Positions 32,676-45,618 of a stretch of 64,000 nt of DNA are shown here, piece after piece. Every line of letters begins with the position of its first letter. Position 1 is the first letter of the stretch. The position numbers and the translations under genes were made by a program. The DNA is from Bradyrhizobium sp. BRP22 (GTDB lineage Bacteria > Pseudomonadota > Alphaproteobacteria > Rhizobiales > Xanthobacteraceae). The stretch is taken from NCBI RefSeq assembly GCF_020194175.1, contig NZ_JADYVX010000005.1, forward strand, positions 124,001 to 188,000, written 5' to 3'. The notes below the pieces were generated by a model, which worked only from the letters and a program-made list of their open reading frames with translations, was not told the DNA's origin and did no database searches.

Positions 32676-33733
32676 GAGACAGCCTCCTGCGCGGTCTGCG
32701 CTGAGGCCAGCGCGCTGCCGTCGCGGTTGAGCATCTGATTGATCTTGGTGAGGAGATCGTAGTGGGCCATCTCATAGCCAACATCGACGGCATAGGCAAA
32801 GCCTTCGGAATTGATGCCGCCGTGACTTTTCACCACCAGGCCCTTCAGGCCCAGCAGCACCCCGCCATTGGACTTGTTGGGGTCCATCTTGTTGCGCAGC
32901 GCCTGGAAGGCGCCGCGGGCAAAGAGATAGCCGATCCGCGACAACAGGCTTCGCGACATGGCGTTGCGCAGGAATTCGGACATCTGCCGCGCGGTGCCCT
33001 CGGCCGCCTTGAGCGCGATGTTGCCGGAGAAGCCCTCGGTGACGATGACGTCGGTCAGGCCCTTGCCGATGCCGTCGCCCTCGACGAAGCCGACATAATT
33101 GAGCTGCGGCAGGTTCATCGCCCTGAGCAGTTCGGCCGCCTCGCGGATCTCCTCGTGTCCCTTCATCTCCTCGACGCCGATGTTGAGCAGGCCCACTGTC
33201 GGCCGCTCGATGTTGAACAGCACGCTCGCCATCGCGCTGCCCATCACCGCGAGCGCCACCAGATGGTGCGCATCGCCGCCGATGGACGCGCCGAGGTCGA
33301 GCACGACGGAATCGCCGCGCAGGGTCGGCCACACCGCCGCGATCGCCGGGCGATCGATCCCCGGCAGCGTGCGCAGGTTGAACCGCGCCATCGCCATCAG
33401 CGCGCCGGTGTTGCCGGCGGAAACCGCAACGTCGGCCTGGCCGTGCTTCACCGCGTCGATCGCAAGCCACATTGACGAGGTCTTGCGGCCTCGCCTGAGC
33501 GCCTGGCTCGGCTTGTCGTCCATGCTGACGGCGACGTTGGTATGGATAACGCGCGAGGCCGCCTTCAGTGCGGGATGCCGGGCGAGTTCCGGCTCGATCA
33601 GCTTGCTGTCGCCGAACAGCAGGAATTCGGTATCGGGATGCCTGGCCAACGAAATCGCCGCGCCGGGGACGACGACCGATGCGCCGACATCGCCACCCAT
33701 GGCGTCAAGCGCGATTCGAACCTTTTGAGGCAT
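32672..33733 (-). CDS. plsX: Phosphate acyltransferase PlsX
   Basis: A 353-residue peripheral membrane enzyme making acyl-phosphate from acyl-ACP, the first step in phospholipid synthesis with PlsY/PlsC. The family start [20 protein letters not shown] is complete, followed by [70 protein letters not shown] and [20 protein letters not shown]. It overlaps fabH by 4 bp, the standard fatty-acid/phospholipid pair. The next gene upstream on the same strand, yceD (DUF177), ends 340 bp away. Confidence 0.97.
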   Translation of the reverse strand: MPQKVRIALDAMGGDVGASVVVPGAAISLARHPDTEFLLFGDSKLIEPELARHPALKAASRVIHTNVAVSMDDKPSQALRRGRKTSSMWLAIDAVKHGQADVAVSAGNTGALMAMARFNLRTLPGIDRPAIAAVWPTLRGDSVVLDLGASIGGDAHHLVALAVMGSAMASVLFNIERPTVGLLNIGVEEMKGHEEIREAAELLRAMNLPQLNYVGFVEGDGIGKGLTDVIVTEGFSGNIALKAAEGTARQMSEFLRNAMSRSLLSRIGYLFARGAFQALRNKMDPNKSNGGVLLGLKGLVVKSHGGINSEGFAYAVDVGYEMAHYDLLTKINQMLNRDGSALASAQTAQEAVS

Positions 33734-34073
33734 GAACGTCCCGGAAACCTGCTCTCTGGCCGCCTTGAAGCAGACCGGCCACCCGTTTGAAAGCCACCGC
33801 CGTCAGCGATGTCTATCGCAATCGGCGATGTCCACCGCGGTCGCGATGCCCGGCCGGAGGCAACGGTGCGCCCGGCCGGGCCGCGACAATAACCTGTCCC
33901 CGTTCTGACACAACCTCTTCACCATGCTTTACCGGCCGGTCGAGGGTTGCGGGAATACAGCGGCCCACCCGCATTATACCTCAAGTAATTCAATACGTTG
34001 CCTCGAATTCATGAGATTCGGACGGATCCGCTTCGCGCGATGGTTCGCCCTCACAATCCACTTGAGCCGGGGC
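33734..34073. other. Gap between plsX and yceD-like gene
   Basis: A 340-bp gap between co-directional genes, so plsX probably has its own promoter here. I see no repeat family member, RNA gene or clear riboswitch in it. A short palindromic GGCCGGGCGC/GCCCGGCC segment lies near 33850-33880. Confidence 0.4.
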
Positions 34074-34685
34074 CTATGTCCCATTGGATTTCCCTTTCGG
34101 CTTCTTTCCCGCGGGCGTTTTCGGCGCGGCCTGCAGCGCCTTCAGCGCGGCAAACGGGTGGTCCTCGGGGTCGGCGGCCTCGACCACCGGCTCGAACACG
34201 GCATCCTCCTTGCGAGGATAGGGATCAATCCCCAGGAACAGCGCGTCGGTTGCCAGCCGGCCAAGATCGATCGTGCCGTTCTCGATCGGCTCCGGCGGGT
34301 CCGGCATCTCGGCGTCGCTGCGTTCGGCCTCCTCCGCCAGCGCCGCCATCTGCGGGATCTGCTCCGGCGGCGCGAAGATCAGGTCGATCTCCTCGTCGAT
34401 GTCGTTCTCGATCTCCTCGAGCGTCACGACGCAGGTCTGTCCGACCCGGGCGCGCACCGAGCCCGCAACATGGAAGCGGCCCCCGCTCTTTGGCGTGACG
34501 TCAAACGACGCTTGCGCCGAAAGGACCTCGCGCAAGCCAGCGGTATCGGCGAGCGCCTGGCGCTGGCGTGGGTCGGCCTCGATGTCGCGGTGCAGGCCGG
34601 TCTCCGGCACCTGCGCCACCGCAACCAGCGCGCGCCAAGGATCACGCGGAGGATGCGGTCTCTCTGTCTCGGTTGTCCTGTTCAT
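34074..34685 (-). CDS. YceD/DUF177 family protein
   Basis: A 203-residue DUF177 protein. The family core is RFHVAGSVRARVGQTCVVTL, EEIENDIDEEIDLIFAPPEQ, with the later acidic segment NGTIDLGRLATDALFLGIDP, YPRKEDAVFEPV and a basic C-terminal tail. Two Cys typical of some members are reduced to one (QTCVVTLEE). YceD-like proteins affect 23S rRNA maturation in E. coli and commonly sit near rpmF-plsX; here plsX follows without rpmF. The ATG at 34685 overlaps the bc1-chaperone stop as ATGA. Confidence 0.85.
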   Translation of the reverse strand: MNRTTETERPHPPRDPWRALVAVAQVPETGLHRDIEADPRQRQALADTAGLREVLSAQASFDVTPKSGGRFHVAGSVRARVGQTCVVTLEEIENDIDEEIDLIFAPPEQIPQMAALAEEAERSDAEMPDPPEPIENGTIDLGRLATDALFLGIDPYPRKEDAVFEPVVEAADPEDHPFAALKALQAAPKTPAGKKPKGKSNGT

Positions 34686-35233
34686 TGGTCCGTGCCCACC
34701 TCGTCCGGCATCGGAAATTTCCACGATCCGCCCGACAGCGCCGTCGCGTCGAGTTCGTCCAGCACGGCTGCCACGCGCTCGGCATAGGCTGCGAGCCGCC
34801 GGGCCTTCTCGATGTCCTTGCCATCAAAGATATTCTTGCAAAATGCGTTTGCCAGCGCCTCCCGCCCATCAGTGAGCGCAAGGTCGTAGGCCACGGAGCG
34901 GCCGTAGAAAGCCTCGCCGAACGCCTTCATCCGCTTCGGCACCGTGAGATCGCCGACCCCCATTTCGCGCAGATTGTCGTCCATATCCTCGCAAAAGCGG
35001 TCGAACAGCGCCTGCGACAGCCCCGAATCACCATCGACTGCCCGCAAGCTCCGCAGCACCAGCCACAAATGCATCAGCAGCAGGTCGAAACGGCCGTTAA
35101 CCGTATCGGCTATGGCGAACTCCCGGTAAAACACCGGTTCTCGCGCCTGCGTCACGATCATGCCATAGATGGTCTCGATGGTGCCGCGCGGGGGTAGCCG
35201 GGGTTTCTTGAAGTGATTGAACGGCCAAAGCAT
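34682..35233 (-). CDS. Ubiquinol-cytochrome c chaperone family protein
   Basis: A 183-residue protein of the CBP3/UQCC family (COG5452): MLWPFNHFKKPRLPPRGTIE, TIYGMIVTQAREPVFYREFA, IADTVNGRFDLLLMHLWLVL, RSLRAVDGDSGLSQALFDRF, MDDNLREMGVGDLTVPKRMK and AFYGRSVAYDLAL. In mitochondria the relative assists cytochrome b assembly in complex III. The start at 35233 is placed at the conserved MLWPFNHF. It is coupled by ATGA to the DUF177 gene downstream and divergent from bamE. Function in bacteria is inferred. Confidence 0.9.
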   Translation of the reverse strand: MLWPFNHFKKPRLPPRGTIETIYGMIVTQAREPVFYREFAIADTVNGRFDLLLMHLWLVLRSLRAVDGDSGLSQALFDRFCEDMDDNLREMGVGDLTVPKRMKAFGEAFYGRSVAYDLALTDGREALANAFCKNIFDGKDIEKARRLAAYAERVAAVLDELDATALSGGSWKFPMPDEVGTDQ

Positions 35234-35340
35234 TGTGGGTTCCGCCCGCGGGCCCAAGGCGCCCGCCTCTGTTGCAATCCTCAGCCGTGCCCGGTACGTC
35301 AACGCCTCGCGCGACGCAAGGGGACGGATCAGTTCCACCA

Positions 35341-35817
35341 ATGACGAAAGCCAATCAGACCAGCCCACGCGTGTCCTTCTCACGCGGCGTGCTAGCGCGC
35401 TGCCGCGCCGCGGCGGCCATCGGCCTCGTCTGCGCGCTGCTGGCCGCCTGCACCGGCGAACAATTCCAGAAGGGCTACATCCTGCCGCAGGGCGCGCTGG
35501 AGCAGATCCCGATCGGCGCGAGCCAGGACCAGGTGCTGATCGTGATGGGCACGCCCTCCACTGTCGCCACCCTGGACGGTGAGGTGTTCTATTACATCTC
35601 CCAGCGCACCGAGCGCCCGGTCGCCTTCATGAACCAGCGGGTGGTCGACCAGCGCGTGATCGCGGTTTATTTCGACAAGAACCGCTCCGTCCGCCGCATC
35701 GCCAATTACGGCCTGCAGGACGGCAAGATCTTCGACTTCGTCAGCCGCACCACGCCGACCTCGGGCCAGGAGCTCAGCTACCTGACGCCGCTGTTCAAGC
35801 TCTTGAGCTTCAACTAA
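35341..35817 (+). CDS. bamE: Outer membrane protein assembly factor BamE
   Basis: A 158-residue lipoprotein of the BAM complex. The signal peptide has a lipobox LLAAC (AIGLVCALLAACTGEQFQ), followed by the BamE fold: KGYILPQGALEQIPIGASQD, QVLIVMGTPSTVATLDGEVF, YYISQRTERPVAFMNQRVVD, QRVIAVYFDKNRSVRRIANY. The ATG at 35341 is chosen to begin a signal peptide of normal size. It is divergent from the cytochrome bc1 chaperone gene, 107 bp apart, the common order in Rhizobiales. BamE helps insertion of outer-membrane beta-barrels such as the porin at 53103. Confidence 0.93.
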   Translation: MTKANQTSPRVSFSRGVLARCRAAAAIGLVCALLAACTGEQFQKGYILPQGALEQIPIGASQDQVLIVMGTPSTVATLDGEVFYYISQRTERPVAFMNQRVVDQRVIAVYFDKNRSVRRIANYGLQDGKIFDFVSRTTPTSGQELSYLTPLFKLLSFN

Positions 35818-35821
35818 CCAC

Positions 35822-35880
35822 AGCGTTTTCGAGCGAAGTGGATACCGGTTCGCATGAAGAAAACGCGTCAAAACAAGAGT
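35822..35880. repeat. Dispersed repeat, family E copy 2
   Basis: GCGTTTTCGAGCGAAGTGGA, then ACCGGTTCGC and GAAGAAAACGCGTCAAAACA, closely matching the left part of the copy at 30135. It follows bamE directly and could end its transcript through the GCGTTTTC/GAAAACGC stem. Confidence 0.75.
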
Positions 35881-35978
35881 CCACGGCTGCGCCAAGTCGC
35901 CGCTTAACTCCTCGCTTGCCGGACCGCCCTGCGCTCCCCTACGCTCCCTGAAAACAAAATCTATCAGGGAGTGAACAC

Positions 35979-36986
35979 GTGAGCCGAACCTTGCTTTCCC
36001 GCCGCCGCCTGCTGACGGGCGCCGCCGCGGTCTCCACTGCCGCCATCCTGCCGCGCGCGAGCCTGGGCGCCGGCGACTGGCGGCCGACCGAGACCGTCCG
36101 CCTGATCGTGCCGGCCGCGGCTGGCGGCTCCACCGACGTGATGGGCCGTCTGCTCGCCGCGCATCTGCAGACCGCCTGGGGCCAGTCGGCGATCGTGGAG
36201 AACCGCTCCGGCGCCGGCGGCACCATCGGCACCGCGGAGGCCCTGCGCAGCAAGGCCGACGGCCATACCATCCTGGTCGGCAATCCCGGTCCCAACGCGA
36301 TCGCCTACTCGATCTTCAAGAATCTCAGCTACAAGCAGGATCAGTTGCAGCCGGTCTCCAACATGATCCGGATCCCGAACATCGTCTCGGCGCATCCCTC
36401 GACCGGCATCAAGTCGATCCCCGAGCTGATCACCTACCTGAAGGCCAATCCGGACAAGCTGACCTATGGCTCCTCGGGGATCGGCCAGAGCCCGCATCTG
36501 ACCGGCGCCTGGTTCCTGCAGCTCACGGGGCTCAAGATGACGCATGTGCCGTTCCGCGGCGCCGGCCCGGCGCTGCAGGCCGGGCTTGCGGGCGACATCC
36601 AGATCCTGTTCGACAACCTCTATCCCTCGCTGCCGCAGGTACTGGACGGCAAGCTCAACGGCCTCTGCGTCACCACCACCGACCGCAGCGACGCCGCGCC
36701 AAAACTGCCGACCATGCGCGAGAGCGCGCCGGAGCTTGCGAAATTCGAAGTCTCCTCCTGGTTCGGCGTATTCCTGCCCAAGGCCACGCCCGCGCCGATC
36801 GTCGATGAGCTCAACCGCCAGATAAAGGCAATGCTGGAGCGCGACGACGTCAAGAAGAACATCGCCGGCATGGGCGCCCGCCCCGACTACGGCTCGCCGC
36901 AGCAGTTCACCGATTTCGTCGACGCCGAAACCAAGAAGTTCGCCGCCATCATCGAGAAGGAAGGCCTGCAGATGGAGGTGAAGTGA
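35979..36986 (+). CDS. Bug/TctC-family periplasmic solute-binding protein
   Basis: A 335-residue tricarboxylate-type binding protein. The export signal has a twin arginine (SRRRLLTGAAAVSTAAILPR), cleavage after ASLGA. Family motifs: VRLIVPAAAGGSTDVMGRLL, VENRSGAGGTIGTAEALRSK, GQSPHLTGAWFLQLTGLKM, VPFRGAGPALQAGLAGDIQI and LPTMRESAPE. CAGGGAG lies 9 nt before the GTG at 35979. No TctA/TctB is adjacent. It follows bamE after 161 bp and a repeat, so it is a separate unit. Ligand unknown. Confidence 0.85.
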   Translation: MSRTLLSRRRLLTGAAAVSTAAILPRASLGAGDWRPTETVRLIVPAAAGGSTDVMGRLLAAHLQTAWGQSAIVENRSGAGGTIGTAEALRSKADGHTILVGNPGPNAIAYSIFKNLSYKQDQLQPVSNMIRIPNIVSAHPSTGIKSIPELITYLKANPDKLTYGSSGIGQSPHLTGAWFLQLTGLKMTHVPFRGAGPALQAGLAGDIQILFDNLYPSLPQVLDGKLNGLCVTTTDRSDAAPKLPTMRESAPELAKFEVSSWFGVFLPKATPAPIVDELNRQIKAMLERDDVKKNIAGMGARPDYGSPQQFTDFVDAETKKFAAIIEKEGLQMEVK

Positions 36987-37001
36987 CGGGCGCTTGCGCC
37001 C

Positions 37002-37081
37002 GTCACTCCGGGGCGGTCCGCAGGACCGAACCCGGAATCTCGAGATTCCGGGTTCGATGCTTCGCATCGCCCCGGAATGAC
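37002..37081. repeat. Dispersed repeat, family B copy 2
   Basis: Ends GTCACTCCGG and CCGGAATGAC, with the same 22-bp central palindrome as copy 1, here at 37031-37052. It sits between the convergent Bug and hppA genes and could serve as their terminator. Confidence 0.85.
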
Positions 37082-37089
37082 ACTGCGCA

Positions 37090-39210
<2,121 letters not shown>

Positions 39211-39620
39211 TGGAATTTTGCCTCAGATCCTTGATGTATCCCCACGCCCTTGTTTTTTCCGCGGAATGCGGCGGGCGCTTATTAAGCGGTCCACCCTGCC
39301 CACAGGGTAGCCACGATCGGCCGCGACCTTGCCAAAATCGCTTTCGCAGCGCAACGCCGCCGGCAACCAAAACGCGACGATTTCGGCAGCGAATTAGTCT
39401 GAGGGGCGGCTTTCTCGGGTAATTCTAGAGCCTGACGCGATCCGTCAAATCAGGCCACGCGTCCCTTCTCACCTCCCCCGCTTGCGGGGGAGGTCGGCGC
39501 GTAGCGCCGGGTGAGGGCTCTCTCCACTCAAGGACTCGCGGAGAGAGCCCCACCCCGGCCCTCCCCCGCAAGCAAAGCGGGAGAGGGAGCAGAGCATCGA
39601 TCGCGGGTGCAGCTCCAGTT
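39211..39620. other. hppA upstream region
   Basis: A 410-bp gap containing the hppA promoter on its left and a family C repeat at 39469-39590 on its right. No open frame with domain character and no RNA gene was recognised. Confidence 0.4.
39469..39590. repeat. Dispersed inverted repeat, family C copy 2
   Basis: Outer arms CACCTCCCCCGCTTGCGGG and CCCGCAAGCAAAGCGGGAG, inner TCGGCGCGTAGCGCCGGGTG and GCTCTCTCCACTCAAGG/GAGAGAGC hairpin. Matches copy 1 (7045). It is between hppA and the 3' end of thiL. Confidence 0.8.
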
Positions 39621-40622
39621 CTAGAAATGGCTGTAGGACAGGCGCTTCAGGGCCAGTTCCCGGCCCTGTGCGTCGAGAAAGCTGGGGGGCGCGGAGCCTG
39701 CGATGATGCCGCCGATCGCGGTCACGGCCACGCCCGTGCGCCTGGCCTCCTGCACGAAGGCCGCCATGCGGTCCCCGGGGATCGCGCAGAGGATCTCGTA
39801 GTCATCGCCGCCAGAGATCAGGGCCTCGATACCGATGACCTTGCGCGCCAGCAGCGCGGCGGCCGGCGGCGAGAGTGGAATGCTCTGGACGTCGATCACG
39901 GCCGAGACAGCGGAAGCCGCACAGAGCTTTGCGAGATCGCCGGCAAGGCCATCGGACACGTCCATCGCGGCGGAGGCGTGGTCGCGCACCGCCTTGGCCA
40001 GCGCATTGCGGGGCTGCGGCACGCGGTAGCGGCCGGCGAGCATCTCGCGCGCGGCCTCGTCATTGGCCAGCGCTGCAGCAACAGGCCCGGCCTTCAGCAA
40101 ATTGAGGCCGAGCGCGGCATCGCCGATCGTCCCGGTGACCACGACGCGGTCCCCTGCCCGCGCACCGCGGCGGTGGATCATCTTGCCCTGAGGCACGCGC
40201 CCGAACGCGGTGATCGAGATCATCGCGGGCCCGGGCGTGGAGACCGTGTCGCCGCCGAGCAGCGGGCAGCCGAATTGCGCGGCGTCCTCGCCGAGCGCCT
40301 GTGCGAATGGTTTCAACCAGGCATCGTCCACGCCGCGCAGCGCCAGCGTCAGCACGAAGCCGGCGGGGACAGCGCCCTTGGCGGCAAGATCGGAGAGATT
40401 GACCCGCAGCGCCTTGCGCGCCAGCGTCGCCGGCGGATCACCGGGCAGGAAATGCACCCCCTCGACGATCGCATCGGTGGTGACGACGATATCCTCGCCG
40501 CCTGCCCGCAGCGCCGCCGCATCGTCATCGAGATTGAAAGCACCCGGGTCCGTCGCGAGCGGCTTGAAGTAGCGCGCGATCAGCGAGTCCTCGCCGGATG
40601 CCGTTTCTCCGCGGTTCGTCAT
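39621..40622 (-). CDS. thiL: Thiamine-monophosphate kinase
   Basis: A 333-residue ATP-dependent kinase forming thiamine diphosphate from thiamine phosphate. The AIR-synthase-like fold has DDAAALRAGGEDIVVTTDAI, VEGVHFLPGDPPATLARKAL, NLSDLAAKGAVPAGFVLTLA, LLGGDTVSTPGPAMISITAF, GTIGDAALGL and MDVSDGLAGDLAKLC. The start at 40622 (MTNRGETASGEDSL) has GGAGG 1-6 nt upstream, an awkwardly short spacing; the alternative TTG at 40643 adds 7 residues. It is last in the glyA to thiL run, separated from nusB by a family A repeat. Confidence 0.94.
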   Translation of the reverse strand: MTNRGETASGEDSLIARYFKPLATDPGAFNLDDDAAALRAGGEDIVVTTDAIVEGVHFLPGDPPATLARKALRVNLSDLAAKGAVPAGFVLTLALRGVDDAWLKPFAQALGEDAAQFGCPLLGGDTVSTPGPAMISITAFGRVPQGKMIHRRGARAGDRVVVTGTIGDAALGLNLLKAGPVAAALANDEAAREMLAGRYRVPQPRNALAKAVRDHASAAMDVSDGLAGDLAKLCAASAVSAVIDVQSIPLSPPAAALLARKVIGIEALISGGDDYEILCAIPGDRMAAFVQEARRTGVAVTAIGGIIAGSAPPSFLDAQGRELALKRLSYSHF

Positions 40623-40650
40623 GCCTCCGGACCCACTCCTCAAGCCGCGA

Positions 40651-40734
40651 CGTCATTGCGAGGAGCGCAGCGACGAAGCAATCCATGTCTCTCCCGCGGA
40701 AGCTATGGATTGCTTCGCTTCGCTCGCAATGACG
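40651..40734. repeat. Dispersed repeat, family A copy 2
   Basis: Ends CGTCATTGCG and CGCAATGACG, middle GACGAAGCAATCCATGTC and CTATGGATTGCTTCGC. Copies 1 and 3 are at 11535 and 46538. It occupies most of the nusB-thiL gap and folds into a long hairpin, so it may modulate read-through in the operon. Confidence 0.85.
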
Positions 40735-40739
40735 GAGAG

Positions 40740-41225
40740 CTACCCACGCACGAACTCGTCAGCCCGGAACTGGCGGGCGATCTGATCGAGCACCGCATTC
40801 ACCATGCCGGTCTCGTCCTTCTCCACAAACGCATGCGCGACGTCGACATATTCGGAAACGACCACGCGGCCCGGCACGTCCTTGCGATGCTCGAGCTCAT
40901 AGGAGCCGGCCCGCAGCACCGCGCGCAGGATCGCATCGACCCGCTTCAGCGGCCAGCCCTTGGACAGCGCCTCGTCGATCAGCGGATCGAGCCTGGCCTG
41001 ATCGCGCACCACGCCGGAGACGACGTCGCGGAAGAACGCCGCTTCCGCCGGTAGATATTTCTCGCCCTCGACCTCGTTGCCGAGCCAATGGCTCTCGAAC
41101 TCCGCGAACACGTCGTTCATTCCGGCGCCGGCGATGTCCATCTGGTAGAGCGCCTGGACGGCCGCCAGCCGTGCGGCGCCGCGGCGGTTGGCTTTCCTGT
41201 CCAATGGCTTTGCCGGCTTGCCCAT
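40740..41225 (-). CDS. nusB: Transcription antitermination factor NusB
   Basis: A 161-residue NusB: RRGAARLAAVQALYQMDIAG, VEGEKYLPAEAAFFRDVVSG, VVRDQARLDPLIDEALSKGW, PLKRVDAILRAVLRAGSYEL and VPGRVVVSEYVDVAHAFVEK. NusB binds boxA in rRNA leaders with NusE. It begins 3 bp after the ribH stop, and is followed by thiL, the standard rib-nusB-thiL order. Confidence 0.95.
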   Translation of the reverse strand: MGKPAKPLDRKANRRGAARLAAVQALYQMDIAGAGMNDVFAEFESHWLGNEVEGEKYLPAEAAFFRDVVSGVVRDQARLDPLIDEALSKGWPLKRVDAILRAVLRAGSYELEHRKDVPGRVVVSEYVDVAHAFVEKDETGMVNAVLDQIARQFRADEFVRG

Positions 41226-41228
41226 GAA

Positions 41229-41720
41229 TCAACCCTTCGCCAGCCGGCGCTTGATGCGCAGCATCGCGAGCGCCGCCCGCGCAGCGTCGCCACCCTTGTT
41301 CAATTCATTGGCGCGCGCGCGTTCCCATGCCTGGTCCTCGGTGTTGACGGTGATGATGCCGTTGCCGAGCGGAAACTTCCTGTTCACGGCGAGATCCATC
41401 AAGCCGCGCGAGGATTCCATCGAGACGATCTCGAAATGGATGGTCTCGCCGCGCACCACGCAGCCGAGCGCGACCGCCGCGTCGTAGGGCTTGCCGTTCT
41501 TCTCGGCCGCATCGAGCGCAATCGCGATCGCCGCGGGAATTTCCAGCGCGCCGGGAACCGTGATCACGTCGTAGGTGACGGCGGCCTCCCGCAATTCGGT
41601 GACCGCGCCTTCCAGCAGCGCGTCCTGGATATCGTCATAGAACCGCGCCTCGACGATCAGCGCCCGCGCGCCGGAAATGTCGGTCTGATCCTTCAGCGGT
41701 GCGCGCCGTGCGTCTGCCAT
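41229..41720 (-). CDS. ribH: 6,7-dimethyl-8-ribityllumazine synthase
   Basis: A 163-residue lumazine synthase: [97 protein letters not shown]. The first conserved block is complete from residue about 20. It condenses ArP with dihydroxybutanone phosphate. It lies upstream of nusB (3 bp) and 134 bp downstream of ribE, with a repeat between. Confidence 0.95.
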   Translation of the reverse strand: MADARRAPLKDQTDISGARALIVEARFYDDIQDALLEGAVTELREAAVTYDVITVPGALEIPAAIAIALDAAEKNGKPYDAAVALGCVVRGETIHFEIVSMESSRGLMDLAVNRKFPLGNGIITVNTEDQAWERARANELNKGGDAARAALAMLRIKRRLAKG

Positions 41721-41736
41721 CGTTCAATCATCCAAA

Positions 41737-41842
41737 GTCGTCATTGCCGGGCTAAAGCGCGAAGCGCGTCTTCTAACACAGGTCCCCGGCCATCCATCTT
41801 GTCAGGAAGATGGATACGCGGGTCAAGCCCGCGTATGACAAT
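41737..41842. repeat. Dispersed repeat, family H
   Basis: Begins GTCATTGCCGGGCTAAAGCG and ends CGCGGGTCAAGCCCGCGTAT, with an inner CCATCTTGTCAGGAAGATGG hairpin. It fills the ribE-ribH gap of an otherwise compact operon. This type is common in Bradyrhizobium intergenic DNA; only one copy is in the window. Confidence 0.7.
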
Positions 41843-41854
41843 TGTTGCGACCCG

Positions 41855-42463
41855 TCACTTCATCTCTGTCAGCCGCGCCGCATAGCGGGCCATCAGGTCG
41901 ACCTCGATATTGACCTCGCTGCCGGCACGCCAGCCGCCGATCGTCGTAACTGTGAGAGTATGCGGGATGATCAGCACCGAAAATGTGACGTCATCGACCG
42001 TATTCACCGTCAATGATACCCCATCCAGCGTGATCGACCCCTTGACCGCGATGAAACGCGCGAGATCGCGCGTGGTTCGCAGCTCGAACCGCGCCATATC
42101 AGGCAGATCCTGGCGCGAGATGATGGTGGCGATGCCATCGGCATGGCCGGCCACGATATGACCGCCAAGTTCGTCGCCGATCTTCAGCGCGCGTTCGAGA
42201 TTGAGCCGGGTTCCGACGCGCCAGTGCTTCGCGGTGGTCAAGGCAAGCGTTTCGGCAGCGGCGTCGACGTCGAACCAGGTCTTGCCGCTTTCGACGCCGG
42301 AGGCGACCACCGTCAGGCAAACACCGTTGCAGGCGATCGAGGCGCCATCCGCGATAGTTGCGCGATCGTAGCGGCAGGCGATCCGCAGCCGGTGCAACTG
42401 CCCCTGCGCCGTCGGTGTCAGGCTCGTGATCTCGCCGACATCTGTGACTATGCCCGTGAACAT
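41855..42463 (-). CDS. ribE: Riboflavin synthase alpha subunit
   Basis: A 202-residue riboflavin synthase with two lumazine-binding half domains: [40 protein letters not shown] and LGGHIVAGHADGIATIISRQ, then GSITLDGVSLTVNTVDDVTF. The start at 42463 (ATG) overlaps the ribD stop by one base; a TTG at 42466 is an alternative. It dismutates two lumazines to riboflavin. It follows ribD directly in the rib operon. Confidence 0.94.
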   Translation of the reverse strand: MFTGIVTDVGEITSLTPTAQGQLHRLRIACRYDRATIADGASIACNGVCLTVVASGVESGKTWFDVDAAAETLALTTAKHWRVGTRLNLERALKIGDELGGHIVAGHADGIATIISRQDLPDMARFELRTTRDLARFIAVKGSITLDGVSLTVNTVDDVTFSVLIIPHTLTVTTIGGWRAGSEVNIEVDLMARYAARLTEMK

Positions 42464-43614
42464 CAAGTGCGCTCGTAAATGGTGAGTGTATCTTTTCCGA
42501 GCGTCTCGCTAGCACGAACCTTGAAGGCGTGCGACTGCGTGATCGCACCGAGCGGCAATGCATCCAGCGCGGGCACGCCGTCAGCGCCGACCGACTCCGG
42601 CGCGCGCAACAGCCAGGCTTCGTCGACCAGGTCAGCCGCGACGAAGGATGACGCCACCCGCGCCCCGCCCTCGACCATCACTTTGGTGATGCCCTTCTCG
42701 GCCAGCGCATGCAGCACCATGGGCAGATCCAGTCCCGGCGGCGAGGTCGTGTCCGCGACCCGGATCACCTGGGCACCGGCGGCACCCAGCTTCATCGCAG
42801 CCGGTGCTTCGGCAAGCTCCGATGTCATGACCCATAGCGGCGTCTGGCGCGCCGAATGCACCAGGCGGCTCTCGCCCGGCAGGCGCAGCGCGCGGTCCAG
42901 CACCACCCGCACCGGCGAACGTGCCGCCATGCCCGGCAGACGGCACGTCAAGACCGGATCGTCGGCCAGCGCCGTGCCGATCCCGATCAGGATCGCATCA
43001 CTCTGGGCGCGCAAGAGATGCACCCGCGTCCGAACCACGTCTCCCGTGATCGCCAGCGGCCGGTAGCCGGCCGCGCCGATCTTGTCGTCGGCAGAGACCG
43101 CAAGCTTGAGCAGCACATGCGGACGCTTGTCCCTGATACGGCGGAAATGCCCGGCATGGTCGTACGCCGCCTCCTCCGCGCAGAGCCCGACATCCACCGC
43201 GATCCCCATCGCGCGCAACCGTGCGTGGCCCTGGCCGCCGACTTCGGGATTGGGATCCTCGATCGCCGACACCACGCGCGCGATACCCGCGGCGATCACC
43301 GCATCGACGCAGGGCGGCGAGCGGCCGAAATGCGAGCACGGCTCGAGCGTCACATAGAGCGTGGCGCCGCGCGCCGCTTCGCCGGCGCGCCGCAGCGCCT
43401 CCGGCTCGGCATGCGGCCGGCCGCCGGGTTGGGTCCAGCCGCGCCCGACAATGACGCCATCCTTCACCACGACCGCGCCGACGGCGGGGTTCGGCCAGGT
43501 GCGGCCCTGGCCGCGCCGGCCGAGCTGAAGCGCAAGCTGCATGAACCGCAGGTCGGCGGCTTTCGATTGTTGGGCTTGTGCGGCGAGCTTGTCTTCCAGG
43601 ATGCGGAAGATCAT
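42463..43614 (-). CDS. ribD: Bifunctional riboflavin deaminase/reductase RibD
   Basis: A 383-residue two-domain enzyme. The N-terminal deaminase has the zinc site HAEPEAL (His68, Glu70) and [11 protein letters not shown] (Cys93, Cys102). The C-terminal reductase domain has [40 protein letters not shown] and [20 protein letters not shown]. It makes 5-amino-6-ribitylamino-uracil phosphate. The start overlaps the nrdR stop by 4 bp (ATGA) and its stop overlaps ribE. No FMN riboswitch is seen before it. Confidence 0.94.
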   Translation of the reverse strand: MIFRILEDKLAAQAQQSKAADLRFMQLALQLGRRGQGRTWPNPAVGAVVVKDGVIVGRGWTQPGGRPHAEPEALRRAGEAARGATLYVTLEPCSHFGRSPPCVDAVIAAGIARVVSAIEDPNPEVGGQGHARLRAMGIAVDVGLCAEEAAYDHAGHFRRIRDKRPHVLLKLAVSADDKIGAAGYRPLAITGDVVRTRVHLLRAQSDAILIGIGTALADDPVLTCRLPGMAARSPVRVVLDRALRLPGESRLVHSARQTPLWVMTSELAEAPAAMKLGAAGAQVIRVADTTSPPGLDLPMVLHALAEKGITKVMVEGGARVASSFVAADLVDEAWLLRAPESVGADGVPALDALPLGAITQSHAFKVRASETLGKDTLTIYERT

Positions 43615-44093
43615 TTTCGAAACTGTGCGATGCGCGGGTCGTCTTCGCTGGTGAGCTCGCCGAGCACCGCCTCGAAATCCTTGGCTTCGCGGAAGTTGCG
43701 GTAGACCGAGGCGAAGCGGACATAGGCGACGTCATCGAGCTGGCGCAGATGCTCCATCACGATCTCGCCGATGGCCTCGGAGGAAACCTCGGCCTCGCCG
43801 CTGCTTTCGAGCTCACGCACGATCGTGGACACCATCTTTTCCAGGCGTTCGGTATCCACCGGCCGCTTGCGCAACGAGATCTGCAGCGAGCGCACCAGCT
43901 TGTCGCGATCGAACGGCACGCGGCGGCCGTTGCGCTTGATGACCGTCAGCTCACGAAGCTGCACCCGCTCGAATGTCGTGAAGCGGAAATTGCAGGTGAT
44001 GCAGACGCGCCGCCGCCGGATCACAGCCGAATCCTCGGTCGGACGCGAGTCCTTGACCTGCGTATCCAGACTGTTGCAACTCGGGCAGCGCAT
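43611..44093 (-). CDS. nrdR: Transcriptional repressor NrdR
   Basis: A 160-residue repressor of ribonucleotide reductase genes. The zinc ribbon is [20 protein letters not shown] (Cys3, Cys6) and [20 protein letters not shown] (Cys31, Cys34). The ATP-cone follows: [40 protein letters not shown]. It binds NrdR boxes with dATP/ATP. It lies between glyA and ribD, overlapping ribD by 4 bp. Confidence 0.96.
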   Translation of the reverse strand: MRCPSCNSLDTQVKDSRPTEDSAVIRRRRVCITCNFRFTTFERVQLRELTVIKRNGRRVPFDRDKLVRSLQISLRKRPVDTERLEKMVSTIVRELESSGEAEVSSEAIGEIVMEHLRQLDDVAYVRFASVYRNFREAKDFEAVLGELTSEDDPRIAQFRK

Positions 44094-44104
44094 CTAACGA
44101 GCCT

Positions 44105-45415
<1,311 letters not shown>

Positions 45416-45618
45416 CGGCGAAATATCTCCACCGCCGCAAGCCTTTAGAGGACGCGGTCGGTCAATTGTGGGCGGTCGAAGCTGGTCCGTGAGCGTTATC
45501 ACATCGCCGGGTGCCGGCCAAGCGATTGCGGTAGGCGCTTGATAATTATGCAAGATATGGTGGGCCTCGACGTGGTTTGCCAGTTCCGCAAGTGGCTGCT
45601 CTCCCCGCCGCCACCTCC

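Noticed and set aside
35964..37067. Long open frame antisense to the Bug gene
   Set aside because: Low-complexity residues and full overlap with a gene having signal peptide and family motifs; it also runs through a dispersed repeat.
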